64,000 nt of DNA from Melitaea cinxia (taxonomy: Eukaryota; Arthropoda; Insecta; Lepidoptera; Nymphalidae). The notes beneath the pieces are model-generated. The model saw only the letters and a list, made by a program, of their open reading frames with translations. It was not told where the DNA came from and did no database searches. Both the position numbers and the translations under genes were made by a program. The stretch spans positions 9,502,670 to 9,566,669 of the forward strand of contig NC_059419.1 in NCBI RefSeq assembly GCF_905220565.1, read 5' to 3'. Below, in pieces: positions 42,797-54,894 of the stretch (the stretch's first letter is position 1; each line of letters opens with the position of its first letter).

Positions 42797-43203
42797 AATG
42801 ATTTCAATTATATCGACAAGTAATACAACGTAGGTAGACGAAAAAATAGTCAAGTAAGTACGCATTATCAAAGATTACTCAAAAAGTTGTAATCAGATCT
42901 CAATAAAATTTAAATGTGACCTCATGATAAACATCGGCTTTTAGTTAAACTAAAAATTATTAAAATCGGTACAACCAGTAAAAAGTTATGCGGATTTTCG
43001 AGATTTTCCCTCGATTTCTCTGGGATCCCACCATCAGATCCTGGTTTCCTTACCGTGGTACCAAACTAGGGATATCTACTTTCCAACAAAAAAATAATTA
43101 TCAAAATCGGTTGATAAAAGACGGAGTTATCCCCGAGCATACATTAAAAAATAACATATATATAGTCGAATTGAGTAACCTCCTCCTTTTTTTGAAGTCG
43201 GTT
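42797..43203 (-). mobile_element. TIR element with AACCGACTTC ends, minus strand
   Basis: TCAATTATATCGACAAGTAA at one end and GAAGTCGGTT at 43194-43203; interior reversed relative to 1425-2022 and shorter by about 190 bp. Confidence 0.6.
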
Positions 43204-43416
43204 AAAAAAAGCAGATCTTATTTAGATATTTTACAAGACCCAGTACCTTTTACAAGACCAGTGGTAGGTTAAGGTAAAGGATAAAGTTACTATTTTTATT
43301 ATTATTAACTAATCAACGTATGATACGCAGTAATTAATTAATAAAAAATAAAACAAAAATAATTTTATTGGATAAACTGTTTCAAATGGCAAATGTATTG
43401 TATGTATATTTTATAC

Positions 43417-43610
43417 TATATAAAATTCTCGTGTCACAATGTTAGTTATCATACTCCTCCGAAACCGATTTTTATGAAATTTTGTGTGCATATCGGGTAG
43501 TTCTGAAAATCGGCCAACATATATTTTTCATACCCCTAAGCTATAAGGGAGGTGGGTGATTAAGGGGTTAATAACATAAATGGCAAAACAACGTTTGCGG
43601 GTTCAGCTAG
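43417..43610 (+). mobile_element. Helitron family C
   Basis: ACTATATAAAATTCTCGTGT at the start (TC eroded) and TTGCGGGTTCAGCTAG before T at the end. Confidence 0.7.
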
Positions 43611-43904
43611 TAATATATAATATATAAATGTATGTTATATAAATATTTAAAAAATATATAAGTATAACAAAACACAGTCCACTTCTCTTTCAAATTAGAC
43701 AAGGCAACAATATCGATACACGTAAACATCAAATCACCAGGAAAGTATATCACTCAATGTCATTGCACAATCACTCTAAAAGAACAGAACAAGCTGAACA
43801 TTTTCACTTTTATCGGTTACTAATCAACGTCGTTGAACAATGAATGAATGAAACAGATAACGTGAATGTTACACAATCAATATTTTTCAATACGCTACGC
43901 TTTA

Positions 43905-43965
43905 CGCCTGTAATATCCCACTACTAGGCATAGGCCTCTTTCCCCGTGTAGGAGAAGGATTCTGA
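43905..43965 (-). mobile_element. SINE body fragment, minus strand
   Basis: TACGCCTGTAATATCCCACT and CTTTCCCCGTGTAGGAGAAG match the family at 11885 in reverse. Confidence 0.5.
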
Positions 43966-44019
43966 TGTGTGGACTTAGTGACGCTGTATTTTATGCAACA
44001 TGTCACTAATTTTGTACTA

Positions 44020-44215
44020 AAATACAGTTTATATATTATTTTTCAATAGAGTAACTGCGGAGTTTCTTGCCGATTCTTCTCTACAGAATGTACATTCCGA
44101 ATCGGTAGTAGCTTTACTTTTACAAAAATAATAATTTATTTTTAAAGTTTTAATTTGTAAAATGACGATTCCTTTGAAGCATATTTGAATAAAGTTGTTT
44201 TTGATTTTGAGATGT
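44020..44215 (+). repeat. Repeat family G
   Basis: AACTGCGGAGTTTCTTGCCG, ATTCTTCTCTACAGAATGTA and TTTGAATAAAGTTGTTTTTG with a TTTTGATTTTGA tail; a second, shorter tail piece is at about 44328-44375. Confidence 0.6.
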
Positions 44216-44570
44216 TGTTTTCAAAATTAAGAAAGCACGATTCTGACTACAAGCCTCTTGAGTAATATCTAAATTAGTGATATTATTGATGGCTTAACTG
44301 TGTACTTCTGATAAATGTCGACAATGCTCTTGGGGCCTATTTGAATATAGCTTTTTTTGATTTTGATTTTGTGAAACGTCTTTAGAATCGTTAGCATTTG
44401 AAATTCGATAAAACGAAAATGCGTCACGAAAAGAAAAAAAAAACACATAAATGTATAGGAATAAATCGGCGAGAGATTGAGATAGATTACATTACACGGC
44501 ATTTCATATTATCGCTGAAAAAATCTATCGTAGGCTACTTTTGAGAAGTTTTACTTCTTCCGTGTGTGAA

Positions 44571-44585
44571 TTACCCACACACACA

Positions 44586-44636
<51 letters not shown>

Positions 44637-44637
44637 T
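44571..44637. repeat. (AC)n microsatellite, interrupted
   Basis: AC dinucleotide run of about 30 units with two AAAC interruptions. Confidence 0.95.
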
Positions 44638-45204
44638 TTTTTACCGTAACCTATTAGTTACATATATATTAGATTTTATTTTTATTACCATGTTAAAATT
44701 TATACTGATAGTTTGTTTAGGTAAGTAGTTAAATAAATTCGAATAGCATTAAATAAGTATCAAAGTTTTTTAAAAGTCACATTTCCATTTTTGCAGATAT
44801 TTCAACAGTTTGGATTTCAAGCTTAAGTTTTATAGACTAGTGTGTCTGAAAATATATTTTTTAAGCTTTTATTATAATTAGTCACGACATTTTGTTATAC
44901 TTCATTCACCATATAGTGGAAAATTTTTATTTAACAAATACGAGGGTAGTTCGATTCAAACATTAAGCAAGATTGTCTTATCGGAACCAGCATCTCTAAA
45001 TATTTATCGGATTTTAATGGTTTGCCTAATATATACAACTTGGCTTTAATCCTATTTATTATAATTGCTTTTACGTGACTTGAGTCCTCAGAGAATAAGC
45101 TCATAAAGCGTTTGTTTATTGCACTTAACTTAAAAAAGCAAATTTTATGACGATATCCATATATTGCTATCGTATTGATATTAATATTATACTTCATGCT
45201 TATA

Positions 45205-45650
45205 ACACTACTTTTGGAAACAAACGTACAGTCTGCCTGATGGTAAACAGTTACCTTAGCCCAGGGGTCTTCAAACTAGGGCTCGCGGGCCAATTCCAGT
45301 CTGCCCCAGTGCCATCAACCGGACCGTGACAGCTTAAGATTAGTATTATCAATCTGGATCGCGACAATTAAAACTAAGGACAGAATCTTAAGTAACTAAG
45401 TATTTAAGCATATAATAATAAAATAGTTAAGGGCAGAAAAATTAAAATCATTTTGGCTCTTGGGACATTCGGAGAAAATCATTATGGCCCTGAGGCTTCA
45501 AAGTTTGGAGATCGCTTCCTTAGTCTATAGATACCTAAAACACTTGAGATAATCCAGAGTGTTTCTGACCCAAATCATGAGATAAGCCGGGCTACTAACA
45601 AACAAGTACATACATATTTTGATCAGGATATTTCCTGGTGTGCCCCTACC
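45205..45650 (+). repeat. Degraded repeat family F carrying a hAT insertion
   Basis: AACAAACGTACAGTCTGCC and CTGATGGTAAACAGTTACC, then after the inserted element CTATAGATACCTAAAACAC and TTTGATCAGGATATTTCCTG; the order matches family F. Confidence 0.5.
45262..45517. mobile_element. Non-autonomous hAT element
   Basis: Left end CAGGGGTCTTCAAACTAGG; the right end reads, in reverse complement, AAGCGATCTCCAAACTTTG, giving an inverted CTCCAAACT/CTTCAAACT core typical of hAT (Charlie-like) ends. Flanking octamers CCTTAGCC (45254-45261) and CCTTAGTC (45518-45525) match at 7 of 8 positions, the 8-bp duplication expected of hAT. Interior also has GGGCTCGCGGGCC. No transposase. Confidence 0.7.
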
Positions 45651-46257
45651 TTAGTTTTGATACTTCGGGGTGGAGAAGGCACAATGAATATTGTTCGATG
45701 CGGTTGAGAATACCCCCTTAATAAAACTATTCAGACATTTTTAGATGGTCTGAGTTTCATTGTTAAACTATAAAAACACAGGCAGAATAACATTAAAATA
45801 TTTTTACAAAGTAAAACCTACGAATTATATTGGATCAATGGTCAAGAACTGGGCGGACCGTCAGAAACTTCTGGCAGTTCAGAAATAACTTGTCGATACA
45901 TAATTGACATGATACATAATACTGTTCGTGACATTATCAAGATGAAGGCCGTGTTTGCTCCAAGTCTCCGATACTGTGGTTTATCAAGTTTCATACTTGT
46001 CACTAAGAGTTGCTTCTGAGTTGTTTCCTTTAGTTTCTATATAGGTATCATTTTATAAATATTATATTTAGAAACAATACCTTGTATATTTTCTTTATAT
46101 TTGGTGTACTTATCATGACATATAATATGGAATGAAAATTATGTATGCTTAAAAATGTCTGTAACCGCGAGTTTGTTCATGATTATAGGTACGTTATAAA
46201 TCTCATCTCGCTTCACAAAATCAAAAATTAAAGTTTACTTTATTAAATAAGCTTCAA

Positions 46258-46350
46258 TAACACTTTTGGTTGGCTAATTTTACGTTGCTAACTTCTTAAT
46301 CGTTGACTAGCTAACTTCAGGGTGTTGGTTTTTTTGTGGCGATGTGTGCG
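46258..46350 (-). repeat. Dispersed repeat, reverse mate of 56265-56345
   Basis: GACTAGCTAACTTCAGGGTG is the reverse complement of CACCCTGAAGTTAGCTAGTT at about 56307, and the GTTGCTAACTTC and GTGTGCGCGTTCG blocks also correspond. Relation extends toward repeat family D. Confidence 0.5.
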
Positions 46351-46639
46351 CGTTCGAAAAAATGTACTAAATCATTTTTCCCTTACGCGTCAAGAGAAGT
46401 ATAACTTCGAAAGCCCAAAATATATGAGATATCAGTTGAATTCTGTATTTTCATCTACCTACTCTATTTTATTTTGTGTCATCAATTATAAGAAGACGAA
46501 AGGCGACAGGGTTGTTACTTACGTTGTTAAGTTGGTAACTGAGATAAGTAAGATAAAAATGTAGTTTTATTGTATGTAACAAATAATTATTTCTAATCTC
46601 ATTCGTTAATAGTTTTATGTTAATAAAATATTTTTTGTT

Positions 46640-46760
46640 TTTTTTACGTCACTAAGGTCGGCAAACAAGTGTACGGCTCACCTGATGGTAAGCGATTTCC
46701 GTAGCTTATAGACGAGCATCGCAAGCGCGTTGCCGACCCAATCCCCCCAGGAGGGATATT
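46640..46760 (+). repeat. Repeat family F, short copy
   Basis: TCGGCAAACAAGTGTACGGC, CACCTGATGGTAAGCGATTT and GCATCGCAAGCGCGTTGCC. Confidence 0.6.
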
Positions 46761-46769
46761 AATATTTTG

Positions 46770-47460
46770 TCAAATTATATTGTATAATACATTATTGGAC
46801 AAACTTTATTTGTCGTCTATAAGCATTAAAAAAGAAAATTGTTATAAAAATTAAACCCTATTTCCATTAGTCACTCAATAAAAATGTCCAATATTTTGTT
46901 TTATTGAAAACTAAAAAAAAAGATTTAAAACAAAAGATAATTTACTATTTTTAGGTAACGATCGACGATGCATAAAAAAGAAAATAGGTGTCAGTAAGCG
47001 TTTAAATACCGAGCATTGTAAAAAAAAAAATCCGAAATGTATATTCATTTTATATATTTTTATTTCATCGCCCATAGAAATACTTATTCAGTTAAAATTT
47101 TTGGTTCATCCATTGAGTCTCAAAAGTTATTTGTTCAACTTTGCGAGTTTTAGTTTCTTTTGGTAGCACAAAGTTTTATTTGTCTGTGATCGACTGATAC
47201 TCTTATTTGAGTTTCGTACCCTTTAGTAGTCTTTAGATAAGGAAATCAAATAAAAATGTCAGGAATAATAGCCGCGGAATTTCTTTTTAAATTTTGCATT
47301 ATATTTGTGATATTACTAGTCTAATTATAGCAGTAGTTATTATTGTAGATTTTCAGTCAGTTGCTACAATCAACGTGTTTCTTTACTTATAAGAATTTTA
47401 TTACTTTAGAATTACGACATAAAGTTTATAACTTTTATGTCAGAATCCTATGAGGGATAT
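46770..47460. other. AT-rich DNA, nothing recognised
   Basis: No supported gene or repeat. Confidence 0.4.
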
Positions 47461-47469
47461 ATCTAATAA

Positions 47470-47672
47470 CTAGCTGACCCCGCAAACGTTGTTTTGCCAT
47501 ATATTTTATTAACCTTCTCAATCCCCCCTCCCCCTGTAGCTTAGGGTTATGAAAAATAGATGTTGTTCGATTCTCAGACCTACCCGATATGCACACAAAA
47601 TTTCATTAGAATCGGTCAAGCCGTTTCGGAGGAGTTTAACTACAAACAACGCGACACGAGAATTTTATATAT
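47470..47672 (-). mobile_element. Helitron family C, minus strand
   Basis: CTAGCTGACCCCGCAAACGT to GAGAATTTTATATATTAG; colinear in reverse with 7373-7578. It is followed immediately by a family H remnant. Confidence 0.75.
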
Positions 47673-47676
47673 TAGC

Positions 47677-47800
47677 TATGTAAACCTTTCTCTAAAATTA
47701 CTCATTTACTAAAGAAAACCGCATCAAAATCCGTTGCGTAGTTTTAAAGATCTAAGAAACAGACAGCGGGAAGCGACTTTGTTTTATACTGTGTAATGAT
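47677..47800 (-). mobile_element. Helitron family H remnant
   Basis: AAACCGCATCAAAATCCGTT and GCGGGAAGCGACTTTGTTTT as at 22994-23283; its 3' CTAG half is missing, consistent with the family C element having landed in it. Confidence 0.55.
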
Positions 47801-48059
47801 TAATCATTTATTGGAACAATTGAAGGATACTCTGCTTGTCGCTCCACGTAGGTGATAACCACACAGTGTTCTAATAAATATGTTTAATAAAAATATAAAT
47901 GCCAAAGTAAATAGTCAGCTGTTACGTTAAACACAAATATTAAGTTGCCTACCTTAGATACACAAGACCGTGTGTTAAAACATATTGATTTTATTTTTTT
48001 ATTTACATCGATTAATATTAGAGAAACACGCGTCTAGTTCAACATTTTAATAGAACAAG

Positions 48060-48545
48060 TAAGTTTAGTGACAGTGCCACTAGCGACCGTTTTCAATAAT
48101 CTGTCGATTTTCGAAGTTTGCCTACTAGCGACTGATTTTTGACACAATTTGTTTTTTTTATACAACTTGGTCAGCAAACAAGCGTACGACTCACCTGATG
48201 GCAAGCAATTACCGTAGCTTATAGACGTCTGACACACTAGAAGCATCGCAAGCGCGTTGCTGATCCTACCTCCAATTCCCCCCAGGAGCTCTGGTCACCT
48301 TACTCACCAACAGGAACACAACACTGCTTGAAAACAGTTATATAGGGGCAAACGTTTATTTAGCTGTGATCTTCTGAAAGGTCGAGGTACTATCCCAGTT
48401 AGGCTTCTCCATATTTTGAGCAGAAAATTTCCTGTATCCTTTCTCAGTTAAAATGTAAAATTAATCTGTATGGAACTGACAAAATTCTATCTCTAGTAAG
48501 CAAATTCAGAGATATATAATATCGAAACTGGCTGTAAAATAGTTT
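48060..48545. mobile_element. Palindromic MITE split by repeat F
   Basis: Left piece CTGTCGATTTTCGAAGTTTG and right piece GACAAAATTCTATCTCTAGT surround the family F copy at 48155-48440. A related uninterrupted element, with the same TCTATC...CTTACTAGAGATAGAATTT block, is at about 30215-30350. The inverted arrangement of the GCTTACTAGAGATAGAAT-type words suggests a foldback element. Confidence 0.4.
48155..48440 (+). repeat. Repeat family F, full copy
   Basis: ACTTGGTCAGCAAACAAGCG, AGGAGCTCTGGTCACCTTAC, TAGCTGTGATCTTCTGAAAG and TTGAGCAGAAAATTTCCTG in order. Confidence 0.7.
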
Positions 48546-49346
48546 AAAATAATACCCCTTTAGAGTATAAAAATTTAAGTCAGTTTAAATGTAAATTCGA
48601 CCATATCATGTTTAAGAGTATATTCCACGAACATAAACTAGTATTTCCTGGCTTCAAGCCAAGTGAACTCCCCTGTCTGGCTTACACAGAATTTTTGATC
48701 AATACCTTCGTTAAAGGTTAATGTTCTAGGGGTAACATTTTTGCCTAAATTAAAAGTTGGTGAATGTAATCAAGTTGACCGCAAATGGAAATACGTTATT
48801 GATGGAGAATTTTAACTGACTTCAAAATCAACTGTATTCTTATGTATTATGATAATTCTTTTTCAATCATAAGCTGTTGCTGGTTATGTGTAACATTGCG
48901 CTAGGGTCCATTATTCTATACTTCATACAAAGACAAGTTAAAGGTATTAAGTAATTTAACGGTAGACGTAACACTTGTCACGTAATTTTAGCACAAATAA
49001 ATGTGTAAAAAGGCACAACTCAAAAGCTATTTTGGCAATTATTTTTAAAATTAAATATTTATTCAAAAAATTCAAATTTACAATGAGAGAGTATGTTTGA
49101 AGCAAGCCCACTTAGTTCACGAACAAGATTTTTTTTTGAATCTCGATTTCGCTCTCTGTAAGATGATGATTTTCAATTTGTATCACTTGTATAGGAGGCA
49201 TAGAATTGTCTGTTTGATAATTTTATTTTTAGCTCGTAGGACGAGACATCGTTGTTCATTTCGCACATAAATTATTAATGGACTATCAGATGGTTTATCC
49301 AGTGTGTGTTTAACCAGTGAAATTGAATCAACATATACAAGTACTA

Positions 49347-49525
49347 GCTTCACCCCCGGTTTCATCTGTGATAATTTGAGGAAAAAAAATATCCTATGCC
49401 CTTTGTCAATTAATGAACAATACAATACAAAAAAATTTTTTCAATTCGAATCAGTAACCTGAGATTAACGGGTTTAAATAAATAATTAAACAAAGTCTTC
49501 AAGCTATATAATATTAGTATAGATA
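49347..49525 (-). mobile_element. Lep1-like Helitron, minus strand
   Basis: CTAGCTTCACCCCCGGTTTC at one end and the reverse of TATACTAATATTATATAGC at the other, with AACCTGAGATTAACGGGTTT inside. Confidence 0.65.
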
Positions 49526-50479
49526 CTAATAAATAAAATACTAATAAATAAATGAGTAGGTAGTGAATAATTTTTAAAATTGCGCCGGTATGATTCTTTT
49601 GGGAAAAGAAATTCTCGAATATTATATTTTTTTATTGAGGTATAATATAACCTAATAAAAAGTGACATCTCCACTGGGAACAAAAAAAATATCTTTTCAT
49701 ATTTAAACACACGTAAAAGGAAACCGCATTTAAAATTCTAAAACAAAATCCACACTCGCTTTTATAAAATAATTTCGAAAGAATCTAAGTCACTGTAAAA
49801 ATGAGGCAATTTTCTTTCAGTAAATTAAATTTATTCGAAAGGAAATATGATAAAAAGATTTCACGGTACACCTTCCCAAGGCTGTGAAAAGCGGGTTCAA
49901 GGTACGGGTCGTTGTCCTCAGCCAATGGCGGGGTTAAAAAATGACGATATAATAGAACCGACCAATCACAGCATTGTGGCACGCTTTTCATATATGAAAT
50001 GGCCCAAATAAAGCTGATACTTCACTGTATGATTTTTTTGTTTTACTTTGAGAACTTTACTGAAACATTTTTTAATAAAAATACCTAAACGTAACTATTA
50101 TTTAGTTATTTAGTTTTTATTGCATTTTATTTACTTTATATTTATTAAAAAACGAGGAATTAAAAAAAAACATTAAAAAAGGTATCTTTTTTATAAACGT
50201 GTTTAATTACATTTTTTTTTGTGCAAATAATAAATTTGTATAATTTTTTCTGTAGTTTTTTTAACTTCATTTAATATTACAATATTTAGTTGTACGTTTT
50301 AAACCTCTTATTTAAATAAGCGTTCAGGTGTAGTTATGAGGAAAGTTCCATTACTGCTGAGAAATATTTATTTCTTGTATAGTTTTTGTCCATGTGAACA
50401 TCATCGTTGTATCACATAAAGCCATATTACCATCATAAACGTTCGAAAACTAACTTTAGGATGGAATATATCTCTACCT

Positions 50480-50680
50480 ATACTAATATTATGAAGTCGA
50501 AGAGTTTGTTTGTTTATTAAACAGGCTAATCTCAGGAACAACTGGTTCGAATTTAAAAAAATCTTTTTGTGCTGAATATTCTATTTACCAAGGAAGGATA
50601 TAGGCTATATAATATTTTAGTGCGGTTATTTTTCAGATTAACGCGGCGGTACGTCATCGTCGTACGTTCGTCACTTCGCA
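50480..50680 (+). mobile_element. Lep1-like Helitron
   Basis: CTATACTAATATTATGAAGT at the 5' end, GGCTAATCTCAGGAACAACT in the core, and ATTAACGCGGCGGTACG near the 3' end, where it decays. Confidence 0.6.
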
Positions 50681-50799
50681 GTAGAGTGGAATAGTTAAAA
50701 GCCTTATTATAATAATGAAGGCACCTTTGCCACCAGTGGAATCAATACAGTCTTTTCAGTTTAGTCAGTTTCACTCAGTATGGGTTTCGTGTTCAATTT

Positions 50800-50962
50800 T
50801 AATAATAATATACTTTATTCTATCATCATACCTTTTACTTGGATACTTTACACAGAATTGCTTTTGAGATTTTATTGGAACAACATGTTTTATTCTCAGA
50901 ATGACTGAAATAGGAACAAATCTTGCTGAATGTTGTACATGCGGCAGTACGCCTACATACAT
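50800..50962 (-). pseudogene. 3' fragment of (ATT)n-tailed LINE, minus strand
   Basis: The minus strand ends GATAGAATAAAGTATATTATT, the same tail type as the intact LINE. The coding sequence upstream is too eroded to recognise. Confidence 0.4.
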
Positions 50963-52282
50963 ACATATTTAGGATTAAACATTGCGTCTTGAGAGATTTG
51001 CGTACAAATCATATTTTTTTATACAAGACGTTCCTCGTGGTCTCACTTACTTTAGTATCAGATGATTTGAATATAATTTTCACAAAGAGCACTAATTGAC
51101 TCAGGCATATAAAGCATTAAACTTTTTTAGGAACAAAGATGGCGCCACATAGACGCTTGTCCATAGATTGCCAGAAGATTACAGACCACTTTAGTCAATA
51201 ACTGACAAAAGAAATATAGAAATACCTACTACAGCTACTGGTACAGTTTTATGTGTAGAATGTTTATATAGCCTATTCTCATTTGTAACGTTTAAGAAAT
51301 ACTAAATTATTAATTGGTTTGATTTATTAAGTACAAATGAAGAAAAAAGTCTGTCATATTTAGTAATATATTAAGGAATAATAAGGAATTAATGTTTGTT
51401 TCTAATACTTTCTAATATATTATTTGAATAACTTAAAAGTCTTTCTCTTAGTTTATTTAGTACGAATAAAGCTATATATCGTATCATATAAAGATTTTTA
51501 TGGACTAATAATACTATAAGAAATAAAGTTATAAAGAACATTGAATAATTTCATGCGAGGGTAGGTATAATGCGTTCGGAAAACCTCCCACGTGAGTTCT
51601 TAGCCTTATTCCGCCTTTGTGCCCATTATGACAAGATATCTATTCTCTCTTTCCCTCATGACACACAACGTACGTCATATTATACGTCCTACTCTGTCTT
51701 TCTATGTGAAGAGTTATAGATCGCTCGGACCATTGTATGTCTATGAGCTTTACAAAAGCGAAGTTTTTAAGGACGAGGCTGTGAAGAAATTCCACTTCGT
51801 AAGTTGAATTTTTGATGCTTCATGTCACGAAACCATCCCTTTTGTAAGGGAAGTCATTTGTGATTTATAACTTATTGAGGGCTCTATATTATGTCACCAA
51901 CAATCAGTTCAATAACCTTTATGGTATCTATAACAAGGAGATAAGTTGTCTTAACTCTGTTGTTCGCGATTTTGATTTCTGCTTACAAATAGATATTTGT
52001 TTTTATACAAATATATTTTCCGGGTTTAAGTGTATGATATAGTAGGTTTCTACTCAGTGCTTGAGAAGGTATATAAAAACGTCAATCTTAAATTTTATCT
52101 TAGACACATGACAGTGATCTTTAGTTAAGTTGGAGAAATTTTATCGACCAATCCGTAGTAGACAAGCTTGGTGATGGGGCAGCTTGGAAATAGAGAAGGC
52201 GTTTGTCCGACTTTGGTAATACCATTAACATTTAATTAATTAATTAATTTCTAGATTTTTTGTCTTCAAATTTATATACTTA
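50963..52282. other. Unassigned DNA, no supported gene
   Basis: Near 51600-51810 an open frame runs into a good GTAAGT donor, but the sequence (TCTCTTTCCCTCATGACAC, AAAGCGAAGTTTTTA) resembles repeat family D and there is no ATG-led exon, so no gene is called. Confidence 0.35.
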
Positions 52283-52472
52283 CTAGCCGTGCCAGCGACT
52301 TCGTCCGACAAAAAAAATCTTAAAAAAATAGCCCAAGCTACTCCTTATTACATAAGCTATCTGCCAGTGAAAGTCCCGTCAAAATTAGTCCAGTCGTTTC
52401 GGAGATAAGCCGGACAGACAGACAGACACAAATTATAAAAAATGTTATTTTGGTATATGTACCGTCTCGTCG

Positions 52473-52522
<50 letters not shown>

Positions 52523-52930
52523 TCCAGCCTATTGCAGTCCACTGCTGGACATAGGCCTCCACAAGTTCGTGCAAAAAACGAGTGAACTCATGTGTGTTGC
52601 CCATAGTCACCACGCTTGGTTGGTGACCGCAGGGCTGGCTTTGTCACACCTAAGACGCTGCTGCCCCTCCTCGGCCTGTGTGTTTCAAAGCCAGCGGTTA
52701 AATGGTTATCCCGCCATCGGTCGGCTTCTTAAGTTCCAAGGTGGTAGTGGAACCTTGTTATCCCTTAGTCGCCTTTTACGACACCCACGGGAAGAGAGTG
52801 GGTGGCTATATTCTTTGGTGTCGTAGCTACACAGCACACCGTGTATACATACATATGAATTTAGTAAAAAGCGATTATTTTAATATTACAAAGAGACACT
52901 ACAATTTTATTTATTTGTATGTATATATGT
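52283..52930 (-). mobile_element. Helitron family A, minus strand, interrupted
   Basis: CTAGCCGTGCCAGCGACTTC to TTTTGGTATATGTACCGT, then after the inserted repeat GTATACATACATATGAATTT and AAAAAGCGATTATTTTAATA. It is colinear in reverse with 512-840. Confidence 0.75.
52475..52845 (+). repeat. Repeat family E with (CAT)n start, nested in Helitron
   Basis: A (CATCAT)n microsatellite (about 52475-52521) leads into CAGCCTATTGCAGTCCACTG, CCGCAGGGCTGGCTTTGTC, CCGCCATCGGTCGGC, CCCTTAGTCGCCTTTTACG and GAAGAGAGTGGGTGGCTA. This is the most complete copy of family E. The aspartate run read on the opposite strand is just the microsatellite. Confidence 0.75.
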
Positions 52931-53417
52931 ATTATATTTATTTGTATGTATTTACAAAGAAAATAATTCTTTATCCAAATAAAATATTTATATTTTTCAT
53001 AATTCAATTCCTTTAACTGTTCTTGTATATAATCAAGTTATGTTATGTTAGTTATTATTAATTTATCGTCGTCATACGACACGTTATTGAAGTAAAACGT
53101 AAGTGCTATAAAATTATAAAACAGCATTTAATAAGTCTAGAATTAGGATTTCGCTGTTCTAGACCTAGAAGCCGTATCATGTCCCAAATTAGCAGTTCTA
53201 ACGAAACCTAAGTTATTCGGCTGACGATCGATTTCATTTATTATTTAAGTTGGGTAACCTCAATGTCATCATGTCAAGTTTGACTTGTAGAACTTCGATA
53301 CTTATGAGTATGTCTTGATTTTATAGTTGAACATTTTGTGTCTTCTTGTCTGTGCTATTTTGGTACTACTGGGTGCTATTAACCCACATAACAATAATAA
53401 TATAATTCATATAATAA

Positions 53418-53931
53418 TCTATACTAATAAATGGAGAGCCGGGTTTTTATTATAATAATAATAACATTTATATCAGGACTAGCCCATATAGTGTTAGTAA
53501 CAATGTTTCTTATAACCTAGTGTTAGTACAACAAATTAAAAATAATATCATTTTCATATTTACATTCACATTACATGGAGCTTTATCCATTGTCGCATCG
53601 TTGGACTCTCCCATCGATCTACAAACACTTTCAGAATACTATTGCGGCTGCCGCGGAAACGCTTAAGTAATGACGCGCACCTCTTGCGCATGACGGCTTT
53701 AAAATCATGGACGCGCCTTTCCGCGAACATCACTGAGGCACTTCAGCGCCACGGCAGCCCTAACCACAGACTGCACGTATGAAATGATTGGCAGAAGACT
53801 ATATTGTTCGGTCGTACTGCAAAAACTACTGAACCGGTCGTGTGATCAGCGTGTTTCGGAGAAGGTTTAGTATACGATATGTTGGTAATTACTTGTCGTC
53901 TAAAAAAATATGGACGGACAGAGGTCGCTAG
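53418..53931 (+). mobile_element. Helitron family G, interrupted
   Basis: TCTATACTAATAAATGGAGA at the 5' end and GGACAGAGGTCGCTAG before T at the 3' end. The middle is displaced by a minus-strand LINE fragment. After removal it is colinear with 21431-21893. Confidence 0.7.
53450..53790 (-). pseudogene. C-terminal fragment of (ATT)n-tailed LINE, minus strand
   Basis: The minus strand reads MFAERRVHDFKAVMRKRCA, SLLKRFRGSRNSILK and VFVDRWES. This aligns with MFAEAHTDGYDALIRKKVG, SLLRRLRDSSNGILR and MIASRTDC near the end of the intact ORF2 at 34944-37745. It ends in a (ATT)n-like tail. So it is a severely 5'-truncated member of a related subfamily, inserted in a Helitron. Confidence 0.75.
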
Positions 53932-54199
53932 TATCTGAATATAACGATTGTAATCTTGTAGATGTATAGAATTCGACTTCGACTGTCCGACTGAGTAAGT
54001 AGTTTATTTTATAAGAAAATTGTATCTATTTAGGTAAAATTTTCAGAACAGTCGAAGTGAATTGTAGACGATCTATAATTTTGTCACTTTATAATAGAGA
54101 TCTTAATGTATAATTAGGATTAGAACTAGCTGATAAGAAATACATTATCACTCTTTTATCTTTCTATAGATCTATTCATTTTTAATTCAAAAACCAATT

Positions 54200-54500
54200 C
54201 AGCTTGTAACATCCTATTGCTAGGCATAGTCATCTTCTTCATGTAGGTGAAAGATTGGAGCTTAATTCACCACGCTGCTTCACTGCGGGTTATCGGATAT
54301 TTCCTACTATGAGAAACAAACGCTATTTGGTACGATAACAATCAGGACCGACAGTTTAACGTGCTTTCCGAGTCATGGTGGGGAGACAGACCACAAGGAC
54401 AGATATCCTGGCCTGAAAAAAATATTTGTATTAACACAAATATTCATCCTGACTATCAATCAAACCCACAAACCGTCTGTTTCTAGGCGTCTACACGCAC
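54200..54500 (-). mobile_element. tRNA-derived SINE, minus strand, degraded
   Basis: CAGCTTGTAACATCCTATTG, GGAGCTTAATTCACCACGCT and GACAGTTTAACGTGCTTTCC match the reverse of 11885-12185. Confidence 0.6.
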
Positions 54501-54894
54501 CACTACGCCACTATATCTATATAAAACCAATATTTTATGAATACTTAGTTACTTACAAAAATCGACTAGTCTTTTGTCACCCAAATATGTTTTGGAAATA
54601 GAGAACGGAGGTTTAACTGAAGCTTATAAAAGCGTATGTTCTAATAAATGAACGTAAACTGTTGAACTGCATCACAGTGATATCCTAAAACAAAGGTAGC
54701 GAGCCAATAGCCAGCGAGCTCAATAGCCATTCAAAGCAAAATTTATATTAAAACAGTGGGATTTAAAACCTATTGTTCGTCGTAAATCTAATTCTTTTAT
54801 GACCTACTGGACTGTATGTAATATAAGGTAATTATTATTTAAATGAATTTTCAGATGTGTTTATGTTTTTTTTTATAAAGTTATAATTATTAAA

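Noticed and set aside
50715..50867. 50-codon ATG frame with a hydrophobic stretch (plus strand)
   Set aside because: It runs antisense through the 3' tail of an (ATT)n-type LINE; the hydrophobic residues come from T-rich tail sequence.
51600..51810. Open frame ending at a GTAAGT donor
   Set aside because: No ATG-led exon, and the sequence resembles dispersed repeat family D.
52338..52613. Minus-strand frame with a run of 15 aspartates
   Set aside because: The run is the (CAT)n microsatellite read in reverse across a Helitron/repeat E junction.
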